A stretch of DNA of 64,000 nt from Sepiola atlantica (GCA_963556195.1 OY744525.1:79016344-79080343), one strand, 5' to 3'. Counted from the stretch's first letter, positions 23,565-35,770 are shown. The notes: generated by a model from the sequence alone, not told the origin. Numbers and translations are program-made.

Positions 23565-24081
23565 GGTACTTGTCTAGATTAGGACCCAAGCTAAAATCGA
23601 CTTGGCGTCGGTAGTTTCCAAATGTTTACGTACACGTCTGGAAAAATTTGAATGAAAAGTCGATTGCCTGCATCCAAAAAATCCAAAACTAGGCTGGATG
23701 TACAACTAAAAAAAATGTTTATTTTTACACGTAAAATCTTTTTTGAAGAAGAAAAATATTACTGAACGAGTGTTAAAACTGTGTTAGGGTTATAAAATGT
23801 TTTTCTCTGCATGAAAAAGTTTGTTTTTTCACTGAACTAGTGTGAAAGCGATGTTAGGGTTAGGGTTAGGGTTCGTTAAAATTTATTATCGCTTTGATCA
23901 ATTTTTATTTCTAATTAGTGAATGTTGCGATTCAATTGATTAAAATGTTAACTTGTTGTCTACTTATTTTCTCGCATTCTGATTGGATAAGCACTTCAGC
24001 ATTTTCCAGTGTCTACGTAAACATCCAGAAACCACCGACACCAAGTCAATTTTAGCTTGGGGTCTAATCTGGACAAGTACC
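23565..24081. mobile_element. MITE (517 bp) with long TIRs, 8 bp target duplication and internal TTAGGG repeats
   Basis: The ends are ~82 bp imperfect inverted repeats beginning GGTACTTGTC on both sides (23,565-23,646 and the complement of 24,001-24,081). They are flanked by identical 8 bp CAAATATT (23,557-23,564 and 24,082-24,089). An 8 bp duplication fits hAT-like transposases, but the termini are not a classical hAT match, so the superfamily is open. No transposase frame is present; the small frame at 23,996-24,184 runs through the right end. The middle holds (TTAGGG)3 at ~23,853-23,872. Confidence 0.8.
23853..23872 (+). repeat. telomere-type (TTAGGG)n tract inside the MITE
   Basis: GTTAGGGTTAGGGTTAGGGT, preceded 65 bp upstream by a single GTTAGGGTT in a similar context (AACTGTGTTAGGG). 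Too short and too internal to be a telomere. Confidence 0.85.
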
Positions 24082-24089
24082 CAAATATT

Positions 24090-25175
24090 ATAACATTCAT
24101 TCCGAGATATTTGCTTCTCCCAAATACGTTTTCCATAAAGAAGGTAGCAAACACTTTCCCTCCATAATACTTTTCTACTCTCACATAACTTTTCTACACC
24201 AGGTCCTTTCTTAATATAAGGGAAATTCCCTTAAAACACACAAGTTATTTAATTTCAACCACGTATCGTCTACATAATATACAGGCTTCCATAACAAAGT
24301 AATAATCGCTCCCTTCCTAAGAACGCAGGAATAACGGAATTAAGAGTTTGAGCCTAAATAATATCAATTTCTTATAGTTTCTATACCTATTCCGGTTATT
24401 CGTTTTACTTAATAAAGAACACATGTACATTATTCTTTCACATGTAAGTTTCATACTTTCCAACAGAAAAAATTAAAAAAAACAACTATTTAACTCACGT
24501 AAGCATTATTATTTTTTCCTATTATCAACATTTAAAATTCGAGCGATTTTCATTCATAACTTATTAAAATAAAATAAAATATTCAGTGAATTTCATTAAA
24601 AACTACACAATATCAAATCGCAATCCTGGGAACCAATAAATATCTGCTACAATTTCAAATACCTACTTTGGAAAATTTTTCCGTTTATTTCTTGATTACA
24701 TTTACTTACTAAATTTATTTTAACTTCTGGTATACTGACATTAGCATATTTTTCATTTTTTAGTTTTCCTTTCAGATTTCATACGTAATACTCTATTTAA
24801 TTTAACTGGCGTCACTTTCCATTCGCGCCACTGCCCACTTCTAACTCTGCCCTCGATTTTAATTTCAACATATTTGCTGTATTTTTTACTTTTACGGATT
24901 ACTTTTAGTTTTCTTTTTCTTCATCTTTTCTGCCATCGGTCACTGAGGTAGAAATAATCCTACAATAAGAAAATATGTTTGCATAACAATATTCATGTCT
25001 TCTTCGATCTTTTTTCGATAATGCTTTTCACGTTTCTTTAAAAACACCTCTTTGCTAATTGCCTCAGTCTAAAAGGATTTCTCCTTCCCTAAAAGAGCAC
25101 AGAACAGATGACATGCAGTATCGCAACAGAGCGCAAATAGGTCAGAGTTTAGTTATTTTGGGTTATTTTTTTACT
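24090..25175. other. non-coding interval
   Basis: AT-rich with pyrimidine-rich stretches around 24,700-25,080. No gene or element ends recognised. Confidence 0.4.
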
Positions 25176-25177
25176 AG

Positions 25178-25213
25178 CAGGGCCCATGTCCCGGCATTTC
25201 CCGGGGGGGGGGG
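25178..25213 (-). mobile_element. possible Helitron 3' terminus (reverse orientation)
   Basis: Read on the minus strand: CCCGGGAAATGCCGGG hairpin, a short spacer, then CTGCTAG followed by T, the layout of a Helitron 3' end. The matching 5' TC end is not found, so this may be a truncated copy. Confidence 0.35.
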
Positions 25214-25867
25214 GATATAAAAGAGTGATTTAACTTTTAAAAATTAACTATCAGAATATCACTTCTGAAAAAGGAAATCAGAAAAAGAATCCACTGTCAG
25301 TAATTTACGTGATTCAAATAGTATTTAAATTGCTGTAAATAAATTTAGAGTAAATCTTTACTATCACATCCGGCATAGTTTACCCCTTCAAAAAATTAAA
25401 ATTCTACTTTTTTTTGCGATTACATGTAAACAGCCTGCAAATAATATCTGCAAAAAGGAATTTAAAAAAATGAAATGATTTAGATTTTAAGGTGGGGGAT
25501 TACTTTCCTATATAAATTTAACACGAAATGAGCACCCACTTTCTGCCCAGTTAGCGGTAAATCGAGACGTATAACAGAATGGTTTCTCAATTTTTTGGTT
25601 GGGAAAATTGGGGTGGGGGGCATTTTTTTTTTATTCATCCAAATAGAAGGGGGGATTTAAAATTTTTTAAACATTTTTAAATTTTTAGATATTTTGGAGG
25701 AAGGGGAGTCCTTTTTAAAATTCTTAAATTAGCGACCACTTGACAAAAACAAAATCAACTATAATGGAAAATACCTGTGTTTGGCTAAGTAAAGTGACGA
25801 TAACGAAGTTAACAAACTTCACCGAACAATCTACACAACACGAATCAAACGGTTTCTTTTAATTATT

Positions 25868-25966
25868 TTTGCCCTAACACTAACCTAACCCGTAACTAAC
25901 CCTAACCTAAGCCTAAATTAACCCTAACCTAATCCTAAACTAACCCTAACTTAACCCTAAACTAAG
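25868..25966 (-). repeat. degenerate interstitial telomere-like (CCCTAA)n
   Basis: About 14 units of CCCTAA/CCTAA with ACTAA variants over 100 bp, orientation opposite to the TTAGGG tract at 23.85 kb. Single-base variants show it is old or never telomeric. Confidence 0.7.
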
Positions 25967-25969
25967 TTT

Positions 25970-27110
25970 TAATTTTAGTTTGCAAAGTTGGTTTAGTTCT
26001 GTTTGTATTATGTAGAAGCATAAGAACTTGATTTGGCTTTCTTCAGAAAGTCGGAACTGCTTACGTCACGACTGCACATTCTGGATTCCTATTCCCCAAA
26101 AAATGTCTATTCCCCAAAAAAGTCTGTGTGGCAAAATAACAACCTCCAATCAAATCAAATTTTTAAAAATCGCAACAAATCAAAAGACAACGTATTTGGT
26201 AAATATTCTGTATTACTGAAAAAAATGCTTTAAAGTGAGCATGAAGGGGACAGTATCAAGGCGGGTTTAGAACTGTCATGGGTAGTTTTTCAAACAGAAA
26301 TACTGTCTGAATATATATTTCTTTAAGGTGAAATAAAATTACAATATCTCTTAATCTACTCTGCATTTTAGGATTGGTGGGTCTTCCTAGATGGTTGTTG
26401 GAAAATTAACAAACGTTTTGATGAAACTGTATTGAATCATTTCTTAAATCAGTAAAAGCCAACTGATATTTTCGATGCACGTCCTTATATATACATATAT
26501 ATGCACATATTTAAGCAAAATCTTCTCATTCAACTTTGATTAAACAAAATCAACAACTTTCCCTATTGATCCTTTTATTCAATTTTCCAATTTTTCTGAG
26601 GCCTTTTAATATCAGGATTAATTTGTATTATTTGGACTGTTATTTTCACAACGTTTTGGCCGACCTTATTCAGGTGCATTTTTTCGAACTTGGGTATACT
26701 GAATGATTTATTTACAGCCTATTTTTAATAGTGGTTCTTATGTGACCAGAGATCTTGCCAGAAATCAGAAAGTCACATTTCCCAAAGTTATTATATCATA
26801 TTTTCAAAGAGTTTTCTTTTCATTTTTAAAAAGATAACCAACAGATAGACAAAAATGCTCAATTATAATATAGATTTAAGTCTGTGGCATCCTAAACTAT
26901 ATCTCATTTGGTATGAATAATATTGTTTTAACTGTGTACAAATTGTTTCTAAAAATGTTCATCTTTTAACTATTTTTAGCATCTTCGGGAGAGGGAGGGG
27001 TGATATATTAGAGGATATGTATTTTTAGAGAAATAATAGAATAGTAAAAAAAAATTGGTATAAGAAAACTTATTTTTTATTCATTATTTATATACATAAA
27101 ACAACCTAAT
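25970..27110. other. non-coding interval
   Basis: Includes a reversed copy of the ACGTTGTGA dispersed repeat at ~26,630-26,700. Two overlapping frames at 26,028-26,233 are unremarkable. Confidence 0.4.
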
Positions 27111-27112
27111 AA

Positions 27113-28900
27113 TCTATATAATAAAATGAAGCCGGCCTATTTCTAGACTTTTGATAGCTTTCATCTTACAACGTCAATATTTGATTCTGATTAGAAAGGC
27201 AATTACGTAATTATTAGTCACTGTTATTTACAATTAAAATTTGTAAATTCCAATCAATTTCATTGATTACATACTATATTAGTAGGAGACAATTCCAGAT
27301 ATAGACCATAATTTCCAATGACTAATCACCTATATTCATTAACCAATGAAATTGCTGCATTTGTTACAAATACGAAATTTGAAAATTACATCCAAAATAT
27401 GTTCACCGCATACATAAAAATAGGTGAAATTGTTTCTGGCATTACTAACAAGTAATGCCAGAAACAATTTCACTTTAAATAATTAAATGACCAAACATTA
27501 GGAAATTACCTCCTCTTCTTATTCCATGATTATTTACTTTGCATTTTTGTGAGTACTTTACTTTTATTCTCTAGCTCAAACAATTTCTATTATTATAATT
27601 ATTATTATTATTATTATTATAATTATTATTATATGTTTATTGTTTTCAATTATAGTTTAGAAATGCATCTCCCCCTCATCCCTTCCGTTGCGTTTTTTTC
27701 TCTTCTGACATTCAATTCTATTTTAGCTTCTTACAGGTTGAAAATATAACTTCATTTTGATGATTTAATCCCTGTTGCCCATTGCTTAAATCTTTGATTG
27801 GGTTGTGTACACTTTCAACATCCTAAATCCCCCTTTTCTAAAAGAGATCATCTATTATACGATTATTCGATTTGTATTTTTAAATTTGCATTCTTATGTC
27901 TTTATTAATGTTTTACTTTGTTACAACATCTTTAGATCGAGAACGTATTGCTTTTATTATTAAAAAAATTCAATAAGAAGAGCGATAAATAAGTTGGACT
28001 CTTGTTACAGATACAGGGAAGTATGACAGATCCAAATTTACACATTTTATATGTAGACACAACAACAATAAATTTCCTTAGAACAAATTCGATATTAAAT
28101 TACATCTTTTCTGCAGAGTTTACATCTTAAACTGTAATTTTTAAAATACAAATCGAATAATCGTAAATCAACTTCATAATTCTACAATTAGATTACTCTT
28201 TTTTTCAATTCTAATTGCTACTATCAGATGTAAACCGTCGATTTTCATTTCAGTTTTCCATCCAGAGATTAACCTTTTTGATTTAAATGTTTTTAAGAAT
28301 TTGACTGCAATTGTGCCATGTCTACAGATTTATCATAAAGTTGCATTTATAATAAGCTGAGATATTTTAACAATGATCGATTTTCTAACATGTCACAATC
28401 CGTTTCCAAACAAATTGGATATTTCAACATTTACTTTATTCGCACTTAAACTTTGTTGGTTGTCCAACGAGTGTAAAAAAGAAAAGAAAAAATAACAAGT
28501 GTCTTAACAATGAATTATAAGCAATACTTTCCTTTGAAAATCAATTTAATTAGAAGAGATATTTTTTTCTTTTTGATGGGCAGTGGAGTATAACAATCTG
28601 TATCACCTTAAAATCCATACAATAATAAAATGTAACTCGTAAATAAAACGAAATGTTAATTTATTAACTGCTAAAAAGAATGAAAATACGTTACCTGGAC
28701 GTAATATGAAGAAAATCATTAATTTTAATCATTTATTAAACCGGAACTGACTTTTGTAATTTAAAGAAATAGTTAAATAACTTTATTTTTGTATAATTTG
28801 TAATTAGTAAATGTACGGAAATTTTTATGATGTGTATTTGCAAAAAAATAATAGAAACGAAAATAAATACTCCCGGGAAATTTTGGGAGGATACAGCTAG
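27113..28900 (+). mobile_element. probable non-autonomous Helitron (1.79 kb)
   Basis: The 5' end is TCTATATAATAAAATGAAG preceded by A. The 3' end is the GC-rich imperfect hairpin CTCCCGGGAAATTTTGGGAG (28,870-28,889), then GATACAG and CTAG followed by T. This matches Helitron rules: TC start, subterminal hairpin, CTRR end, insertion between A and T, no target duplication. No Rep/helicase frame is seen inside, so it would depend on an autonomous partner. It contains a perfect 23 bp hairpin (27,424-27,473) and an internal 25 bp inverted pair (27,859-27,883 with 28,137-28,162). Confidence 0.6.
27424..27473. repeat. perfect 23 bp hairpin, 4-base loop
   Basis: GTGAAATTGTTTCTGGCATTACT at 27,424-27,446, loop AACA, exact complement at 27,451-27,473. 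Lies 310 bp inside the Helitron-like element. Confidence 0.95.
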
Positions 28901-28904
28901 TTAA

Positions 28905-29950
28905 ATATAAATAAATTACAGCCATCATTAAAAGTTCAAAATACTAATAAACCTTTTTGATGTCCATAAAAGAAAAAATCAAACTATGCAATGATTCGTT
29001 AATTTAATATGAATTCGTTTTTGAGATCAAATTCTGCGGTAGTAAATGCCATCAGGAATCCTTATTTCTTTTTCATTTTTTTCTTGTGATATGTGGATCA
29101 TCCACTTAAAAGCCATCATCTATTTCTTCATCAGCTGGGCACATTTATCGAAGAATAAAGCTTGATAAATGTTACAAGGGGATCTCATTACATGAATCCG
29201 ACCACAGGAGATCCTACGTATGGAAATTAAGGATTCATATTAGAATCTCAGAAAAATTTTGAAACCAGAACTGCTTTGAAGATAGTTGCACCAACAAAGA
29301 ATTAAAAAGAATTAAAAATTAATTTCTACCCATAAAAATAAAATGAAGTATCCGTCAGTTTTTCCTCTATATACTTCAAAACTACAAGGATTTCAGTCCA
29401 AATTTGAACCCATATAGGAAGAGCAGGTGCTACCCACATTTGAACTTAATAAAGTCTGCTAGGAGGCTCTCATACAGATGGTTTCAGCAGTGCTATGCAG
29501 TTGTATTTTTTGTTACCTTACTTCAAATCTTGTTAGAAAAAATTATATAGAGTAGGTTTTAACAGTAACAGTATATTTAAATAAACATTACTATACCTAC
29601 CTTGGGCGTTCAGTGCAGGCTCAGCTGTGAATGCCTAGTTCTTTCAAAGCACAATACAACAATAATTTTTTAATGATTAAAAATAATCTGCCCCCTAAAG
29701 CTGAGTACTTCCATTACACCAACGGGTTAGGTTAACCAGGGCAGCAGGTGCTTTGTCAGGCTACCAGGTGCAACATAATTTGGTTTACCGAATGAAATAT
29801 CAAAAGTTGACTTTTCGAAATGTCATTCTAAGAGCAAAAGCTCAAATTCTTAAAAATGCCCTTCTGCGAAAACTAAACAATATTTAGTTAAATAAATAAT
29901 AAAATTAAAAATTATTTTTGTAATTAATCATCGAATTTCCACATATCCTA
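28905..29950. other. non-coding interval
   Basis: No gene. A GC-richer segment at ~29,590-29,780 has no recognised motif. Confidence 0.4.
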
Positions 29951-29954
29951 CTAG

Positions 29955-29967
29955 TTATTATTATTAT

Positions 29968-30008
<41 letters not shown>

Positions 30009-30341
30009 TGGGGGGTGATGGTGGTGTGGTGTAATCATTATAGGTGCGGACTGGGCTTGGCGTACCAGGTTCGAGTTCTGCCGGGGCTACTGCATCACTT
30101 TCACTAATACCCATGGCAAAGATATTAATCAAGATATCTTCCTTCAGCTATGAATTAAATAGTAAGGTAAACTAGACTCAAACCTTGGTTGTACAACTAG
30201 TCAATAATGGTTCAGAAAAGATGCAGTTGAAGATCGTTTCATTATAGACTCCACATGCAGGAATTCTTACAGGGGGTATCCATTGTCTCTTGAGACTGAA
30301 AGAAGGCATATCTAGTAGTAGTAGTAGTAGTAGTAGTAGTG
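29955..30341 (+). repeat. tRNA-derived SINE between (TAG)n tracts
   Basis: (TTA)n(TAG)n at 29,955-30,006, then GTGGTGTAATCATTATAGG (A-box-like), GGTTCGAGTTCTG (good B box), a body ending TACAGGGGGTATCCATTGTC and AGACTGAAAGAAGGC, and a (TAG)n tail at 30,311-30,341. Related 3' parts are at ~41,060-41,130 and ~45,640-45,700. Confidence 0.6.
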
Positions 30342-30344
30342 TTG

Positions 30345-31640
30345 ATGTCTTTTATATTATAATCCAGATTAACAGTAATATTATATATAAAGTAAAGTGA
30401 GATATTCCCCTAATTGGTTGACCAGAATAGCTTAATAAGCAAAGACTACATTAAAAAAAAACTCTGTTTTCGTCCATGTCATAAGAGAAAAACACATTTT
30501 CAATCACATTAATTGATTTAACTATTTAGTCTGGATTGATATTTTAGATTTTTGTCTTATTAAGAGAAAGTTAGCATAGTTTTTACCCTCTCATTAGCAG
30601 GTACTATGACTACAACCCATTACACTGGGGTCATTTATTTAGTAAAATACATAAGTTTCTCTTCAACGGTTGGGTGAGTTTGTTTTGTTTAACGACACTT
30701 CAACATCTGTGGGTCATTTAATCAATGGTTTATATGCGACAGACACGCATTATAGTAATAATATTAATGCATAAGATTTACAAAAATCTTTTTAAAGATT
30801 CACGGCTAATTATTTAACTCACAGCGAACACTAAATATTTATTAGTCATATATTTTTTTAATTAATTAACTCTGAAAAAAATTGAAGACACACTACAAAT
30901 AACATTTAGATAAGATCAGCAGATACAAACATTATGCATACATATATCCATACATTACATTCAGCATTATTATAAAGAATGACTCCCAAAATTGGTACGC
31001 TGATATCAACTACTGTAATTTTAAAGTTTATTACAGACTTCCTTGGGGGGGGGGGGGGGGGTATGCAACATAAAATGTAAATTATGCTTTTATTTCAGAA
31101 CTTAGCAATATCGTTTCAAACTCTTTATCGATTTCATTCCAAATCTCGATAAATACAAAATGAAATGAGTGAAGCTGTCATTTCTGTGTATGTACAAACA
31201 CTAATTAGGCATTATATATAGTTAATTTGTTTTGAAAACTACAAATAAATCAACTTTTCACCACCAATGTTTCTCCCTCACCTCTGACCTACTTTCAACT
31301 CGACAGAAAGAAAAAAAGGAAAAAAACAGATATATGATTTATATATTTAAATGAAGAGAAGACTAACTTGCTGCCTTGAACCAATGGTTTAATGTTCAGC
31401 ATTTAGAGACAGTGGTTGTGAGTTGAAACTGCAGACATATTAAGTGGATTATTTACTTTCTCTTTTGTATATTTCCCCTGTAATCTACCTAATTTACGGA
31501 AATTAGAACCTCAGGTAATGCTGGGTACCCATGCTAGTAATTAATATAATTACAACAATAAAAAGGCCATAAGGCTAATGAACATGTTTTAGATGTACAT
31601 TTCAATGTATATCAACATAAGTAGTAATAGTAGTAGTACT
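30345..31640. other. non-coding interval with a G18 run
   Basis: AT-rich. A run of about 18 G at 31,045-31,062. No gene. Confidence 0.45.
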
Positions 31641-31649
31641 AGTTTTTTT

Positions 31650-31995
31650 ATGGCATATCAACCCTCTTTGGTTATTTAATGTCAATGTACAATAAAAGGC
31701 TTCTCTCTTCTGTTTTACATAATATCAACCTTTTGGGGGATTACTGAATGGCAAAATGCATTAAAATGGTTGTCGAGTCTGTTTTATGACATATCCACCT
31801 TTTTGTGTTATTAAATGCAAAAACACAATGGAAGACTTGTTTGGTCTATTTTACGGCATCAAACAATTTTTTTTATTATTTAATGTCAATTCATTCTGTT
31901 TTATGCTATATCAACCCTTTATTTAATGACAAAACACAATAAAAACCTAATGTTGTCTGTTTTATGAAATAGCAACATTATTTTCCTTATTTAAT
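31650..31995 (-). repeat. ~68 bp tandem repeat (SINE tail), about 5 copies
   Basis: Units with TTTTAYGGCATATCAACCYT, TTATTTAATGYCAA and AAAACACAATAAAA-GCTT, as at 12.06-12.33 kb. Adjacent to a SINE body at 32,030-32,190. Confidence 0.7.
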
Positions 31996-32029
31996 GCTGA
32001 AATTTTGTAAATGATTAATAATAAACAAT

Positions 32030-32195
32030 TTATAGAACACACGTTGTTATTTTATCCATAGCTGGACAGGTATGTCATACTTTTCCCAATACTAGTACAG
32101 TAGAAGTAAATGCAATAGATCATATTGGATTTCAATTTGGCTTAGCTGATTCCATAGTCTGCATCGGTAAACATTCGATCACTCGTATACCCTCG
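32030..32195 (-). repeat. tRNA-derived SINE copy
   Basis: Body with CGTTGTTATTTTATCCATAG, CAATAGATCATATTGGATTT and GGCTTAGCTGATTCCATAGT. The ~68 bp tail array lies next to it. Confidence 0.6.
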
Positions 32196-32418
32196 TCTAG
32201 AAACTAATGAGACTGATTTAATGACACATACACTTGTGATAATCTAAGATTACTCAGCTAAACATGAACTCTGTGAGACAAATATGAACTAAAAGCAAGC
32301 TGTCTTTTAAATAACAAAACTTATTTCATGATATATTTAAACAAATATGCTTGTAATAATCTTAGGTCACTCAGCTGAACATGAATCCTGAGAAGCAAAC
32401 ATACATTGAGTACTTTGT

Positions 32419-32660
32419 CGTAAGTGATGAATTGGTGTAATGGATACCATCATGAACAATAGGTGGCTATGCTTAGTTCAAATCCTATCCGGTCCATTGT
32501 GATCGGATTATTCACAAATACCCTTGGTCTCAATTCTTACTAGCGATGAATAAAAACAGCAGCATGTGTTCAACTAATGGTACTGAATAAATCATTTAGA
32601 ATAAGTAGTGTTTTTCGGTATTAAATGACCTAAAAAAACGGACAAACTTGACTGTTGTTT
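32419..32660 (+). repeat. tRNA-derived SINE copy, forward orientation
   Basis: GAATTGGTGTAATGGATACC (A box), TAGTTCAAATCCTATCCGGT (B box), then the body to CAGCATGTGTTCAACTAATG and one tail-like unit. Confidence 0.65.
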
Positions 32661-32669
32661 TCCATCATA

Positions 32670-33220
32670 TCTATCCCTGTCCCAGGATAGAAACTGTTGT
32701 AAATAATTCAGCAAAGACATGCAGTATCCATTACATCACTTGTGCCCCACCTCCAGGTGAAATGCTGATGTTCTTGGACTATTAAGAGTAAATACAAACA
32801 TGACTGGGTGGGAAAGGTGATATGCTAAGAACCGTGCAAGCTGCTGCTTTTGTTAATTTGTTTTTCCATATAACAACCATTTTGTGGTTATTTAATGCCA
32901 AAGATTTAAATTAAATTTAAATAAAGTAGTTGGGGGGGGGTAAGTGGATCACAGTAACTATTATAGATACTGGTTTAGTTTGTCTTCCATATAGTATATC
33001 AACCTTTTTGAGGGTTGATATGTCATTTTATTTAATTCTGAAACTATTATAAGTGATTTAGTGAACACAAGCTGCTATTTTACCCATAGTTATGGAAGTT
33101 TGTGCATAACTTTCTCAAAGGTATTATAGTGTAAGTGAATTCAATAGATCCGATCAGATTTGAACTCAGCTTAACTGATTACATAGTATGCATGTGTATC
33201 CATTGTACTACTCCAGCTTT
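32670..33220 (-). repeat. two further SINE-family copies
   Basis: A head fragment at ~32,690-32,760 (CAGTATCCATTACATCACTT) and a fuller copy at 33,060-33,220 (CACAAGCTGCTATTTTACCC, CAATAGATCCGATCAGATTT). The segment 32,760-32,930 is a diverged direct repeat of 12,470-12,640 (CTGATGTTCTTGGACTRTTA, AAACATGACTGGGTGGGAAA), so the two clusters share a larger duplicated unit. Confidence 0.6.
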
Positions 33221-33339
33221 CCAATTCAAATATGAAAATCTCAAAAAACACAAAAAGTTCATTAAACAATCTTAAGAAAGATTTACCACATACCTAAACG
33301 ATCGAAGAGCTTATAACTTTTTATATTGTTTGTCTGTTT

Positions 33340-33835
33340 TACAGCATAATCACCCTTTTATTGTTATTTAATGACAAAGATTTCATTTGAATTTAAATCA
33401 AGGATTTTAGGTTGTGGGGACATTAACTCTTGTAGATGATAGTGTGGTTTTTCTGTTTTACGGCATATCAACCCTTTTGAATTTATGTAATACTGAAACA
33501 GAATACCTATTGTAAACGATTTATTGAATACAAGTTGCTATTTTACTTGATGAGGTTTTGCCTCTATTGTCTGTTTTATGGCTATTTAATGCTGAAGCAC
33601 ACTACTTATTGTAAACAATTCATTGAACATAAGCTGCCATTTTATTCATAGCTAAAAAGGCCATTCATACCTTTTCCAATGATATTACACTATAAGTGAA
33701 TGTATAATTCGACTAGGTTTGAACTCAAATTAGCCAATTCCATAGTAGGTCATCATCCATTACACCACTTATGTTCCCAGTAGTAGTAGTAGTAGTAGTA
33801 GTAATAGTATTAGTAGTAGTAGTAGTAGTAGTGAT
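33340..33835 (-). repeat. SINE copy, tail units and (TAG)n
   Basis: Tail units at 33,345-33,600, SINE body at 33,600-33,770, then (AGT)n at 33,779-33,830. Confidence 0.55.
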
Positions 33836-34079
33836 GATGATACATAGTTAGAAAAAAATATTAATAGTCATAAAACCATGATAATAAAAATTATTTTACT
33901 TATCAGTAAAAGTATAGTATTAGTTATGATTCATCATTGAGGTGCTATTTGGTATATAAAGTAAGATATTTGTTTACAATCAAACGGACGAACACACACA
34001 CACATGGCCAATAGTTGTAGAACATTGCACGTGTGATACAAAAACAAATCGAGTAATATACACGGCAGCAGTCATCGAA

Positions 34080-34345
34080 GTTATCCAAACAGCCCTTCCA
34101 TAACCCAAATATTTATAAAAGGACCCTACTAGGCAATTATTCTTTGTAAACAAAACAATGTGTTCATTTTTTTTAATTTAAAAAAAAGAAAAGAATTACC
34201 TAATTTTTACGCAATTCTCAACATTTATTCAATAAATTATATATTTTATGAGGAATACAAATTTTCAAATTAACATCATAGCGATTTTCAAAAGAGAGGA
34301 AGTTTTTAAAGAAGTTAAGTTTAAAGCCAGATTTACACAATGTGC
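34080..34345 (-). repeat. dispersed repeat, inverted partner of 19,130-19,400
   Basis: See 19,130-19,400. The CACGTG block at 34,028-34,033 just upstream belongs to the family amplified at 40.5-52.3 kb. Confidence 0.5.
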
Positions 34346-34589
34346 AATAACGGTTTTTACATAATGTTACTGTTAAAAGAGACTATATAATATGTTCTGA
34401 TAACATTTGAAGTAAAGGGTAAAAAATAAAACAAAAGAGACCCTCCTCTCCTCGAAGTTTTACCATCCCCCACCACATTCACAATGTGTAGGTATAAGTG
34501 GCGCAGCTCTATATCCAAAATTCCATTGATGCATTAAATCTAAGTGTTAATAGTAATCCTAAATACGAAGGAGACTTTATATCCGTATG

Positions 34590-34990
34590 CTTATTACTAA
34601 AACTCAGGATATTATTTAAAAAAGAACATGGTGTTGAATAACACTGGTCATTTTTATGTATGTACTGGTTAGTTAAATATAATGACTGGTGTAATTTATG
34701 ACTATGATACTTTAAATAGTATCTTAACTTTTGGTTACAAACATACCAACACAAAATCTCCATTATAGTAAACAGTTGTGAATTCCCTTATTAAACATAC
34801 CACAAAGTCTAACTCTTAGTTTGAAATTAATGTTTGTATCTTTGTAACCAAAACTCATAATATTATTTAAATAGAAATTGGTGTTAAATTATATTTACCT
34901 AAACTTTAATGTCATGTTACTTTTATAAATACCCTTCTGTTTGGTTTATAAACATACAGGCACAAAATATTCATCATAGTAATAAACAAA
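34590..34990. repeat. diverged direct duplication
   Basis: 34,597-34,770 and 34,848-34,990 share CTAAAACTCA-GATATTATTTAAA, GGTGTT-AATA, TTTGGTTACAAACATAC and GCACAAAAT. A third relative is at 58,670-58,870. The minus-strand frame at 34,509-34,763 is not conserved among copies. Confidence 0.45.
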
Positions 34991-34999
34991 AGTATTCTT

Positions 35000-35617
35000 T
35001 TTTAATAGGAACCATAGCTTTAGGAGTCCATGACCCCAAATAACCACTATGCATAAGAATCAGTGTTATAGAAAGTTACCAAGGGGATGAGTTCTGCATT
35101 AGACACATCACATAGCCAAACATTGACTTAAAAAATAGAATTTGGGCTCACTTTTTCATTAAAATATGAATTTGGATTGTTGGAGATTGGCTCAGAAATT
35201 TGAAAAAAATGCTCACAGTTTTGGTAGAGAATATTTGAGAAAAATGATCAAGAAGATATGTTTTTTAAAAATGTATGTGTCAAATCATTTTTTTCTTAGA
35301 AGAGTCAAATAAACTGCATTTTGTTTTACATTTTTTTTCTGAGTGATGGATTTAACATTTTGGTAAGAATCTGGATCCATATCAATCTGTTGAAAAACTT
35401 AGTTCAAGTTAGATGATAGTGTTGTTAGTAGTATGATTAGCAGTGGTAGTGGTGGTTGTTTGGGTGGTGGTAGTAGTAGTAGTAGTAGTTTTGGTGGTGG
35501 TAGTGAAAGAGAGCAGAAAAATGATTTAAAGAGTCATAAAAATCTCTGTATTAATAAAACTATCTGAAAAGATAGTGTGTAGGTGTGTATGTGTTTCTCT
35601 GCTATATGTAACTTTGA
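35000..35617. other. non-coding left flank of the TIR element
   Basis: Contains a degenerate (TAG/TGG)n tract at 35,430-35,510. No gene. Confidence 0.4.
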
Positions 35618-35620
35618 TAA

Positions 35621-35770
35621 TAGTCCAGTCAAAATGCGGCTGAACCTCAAACAAATTGCTAACAAAGGTTTTTAACTTGGATATTGGCCATGAATAACTT
35701 TTCTTTCAGATAAAAAAAAGTTTACCAAAATTAGCCTTGCGGAAAGGAGTCAGCAGGCACCATCTTTAAA
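35621..35770. repeat. left terminal inverted repeat
   Basis: 150 bp. Pairs with 40,107-40,266. After the first 12 bases there is a 5-base segment where the right TIR has 15, explaining the length difference. Confidence 0.9.

Noticed and set aside
23853..25966. A chromosome end
   Set aside because: TTAGGG/CCCTAA tracts are short, degenerate, internal and in opposing orientation, one of them inside a MITE.
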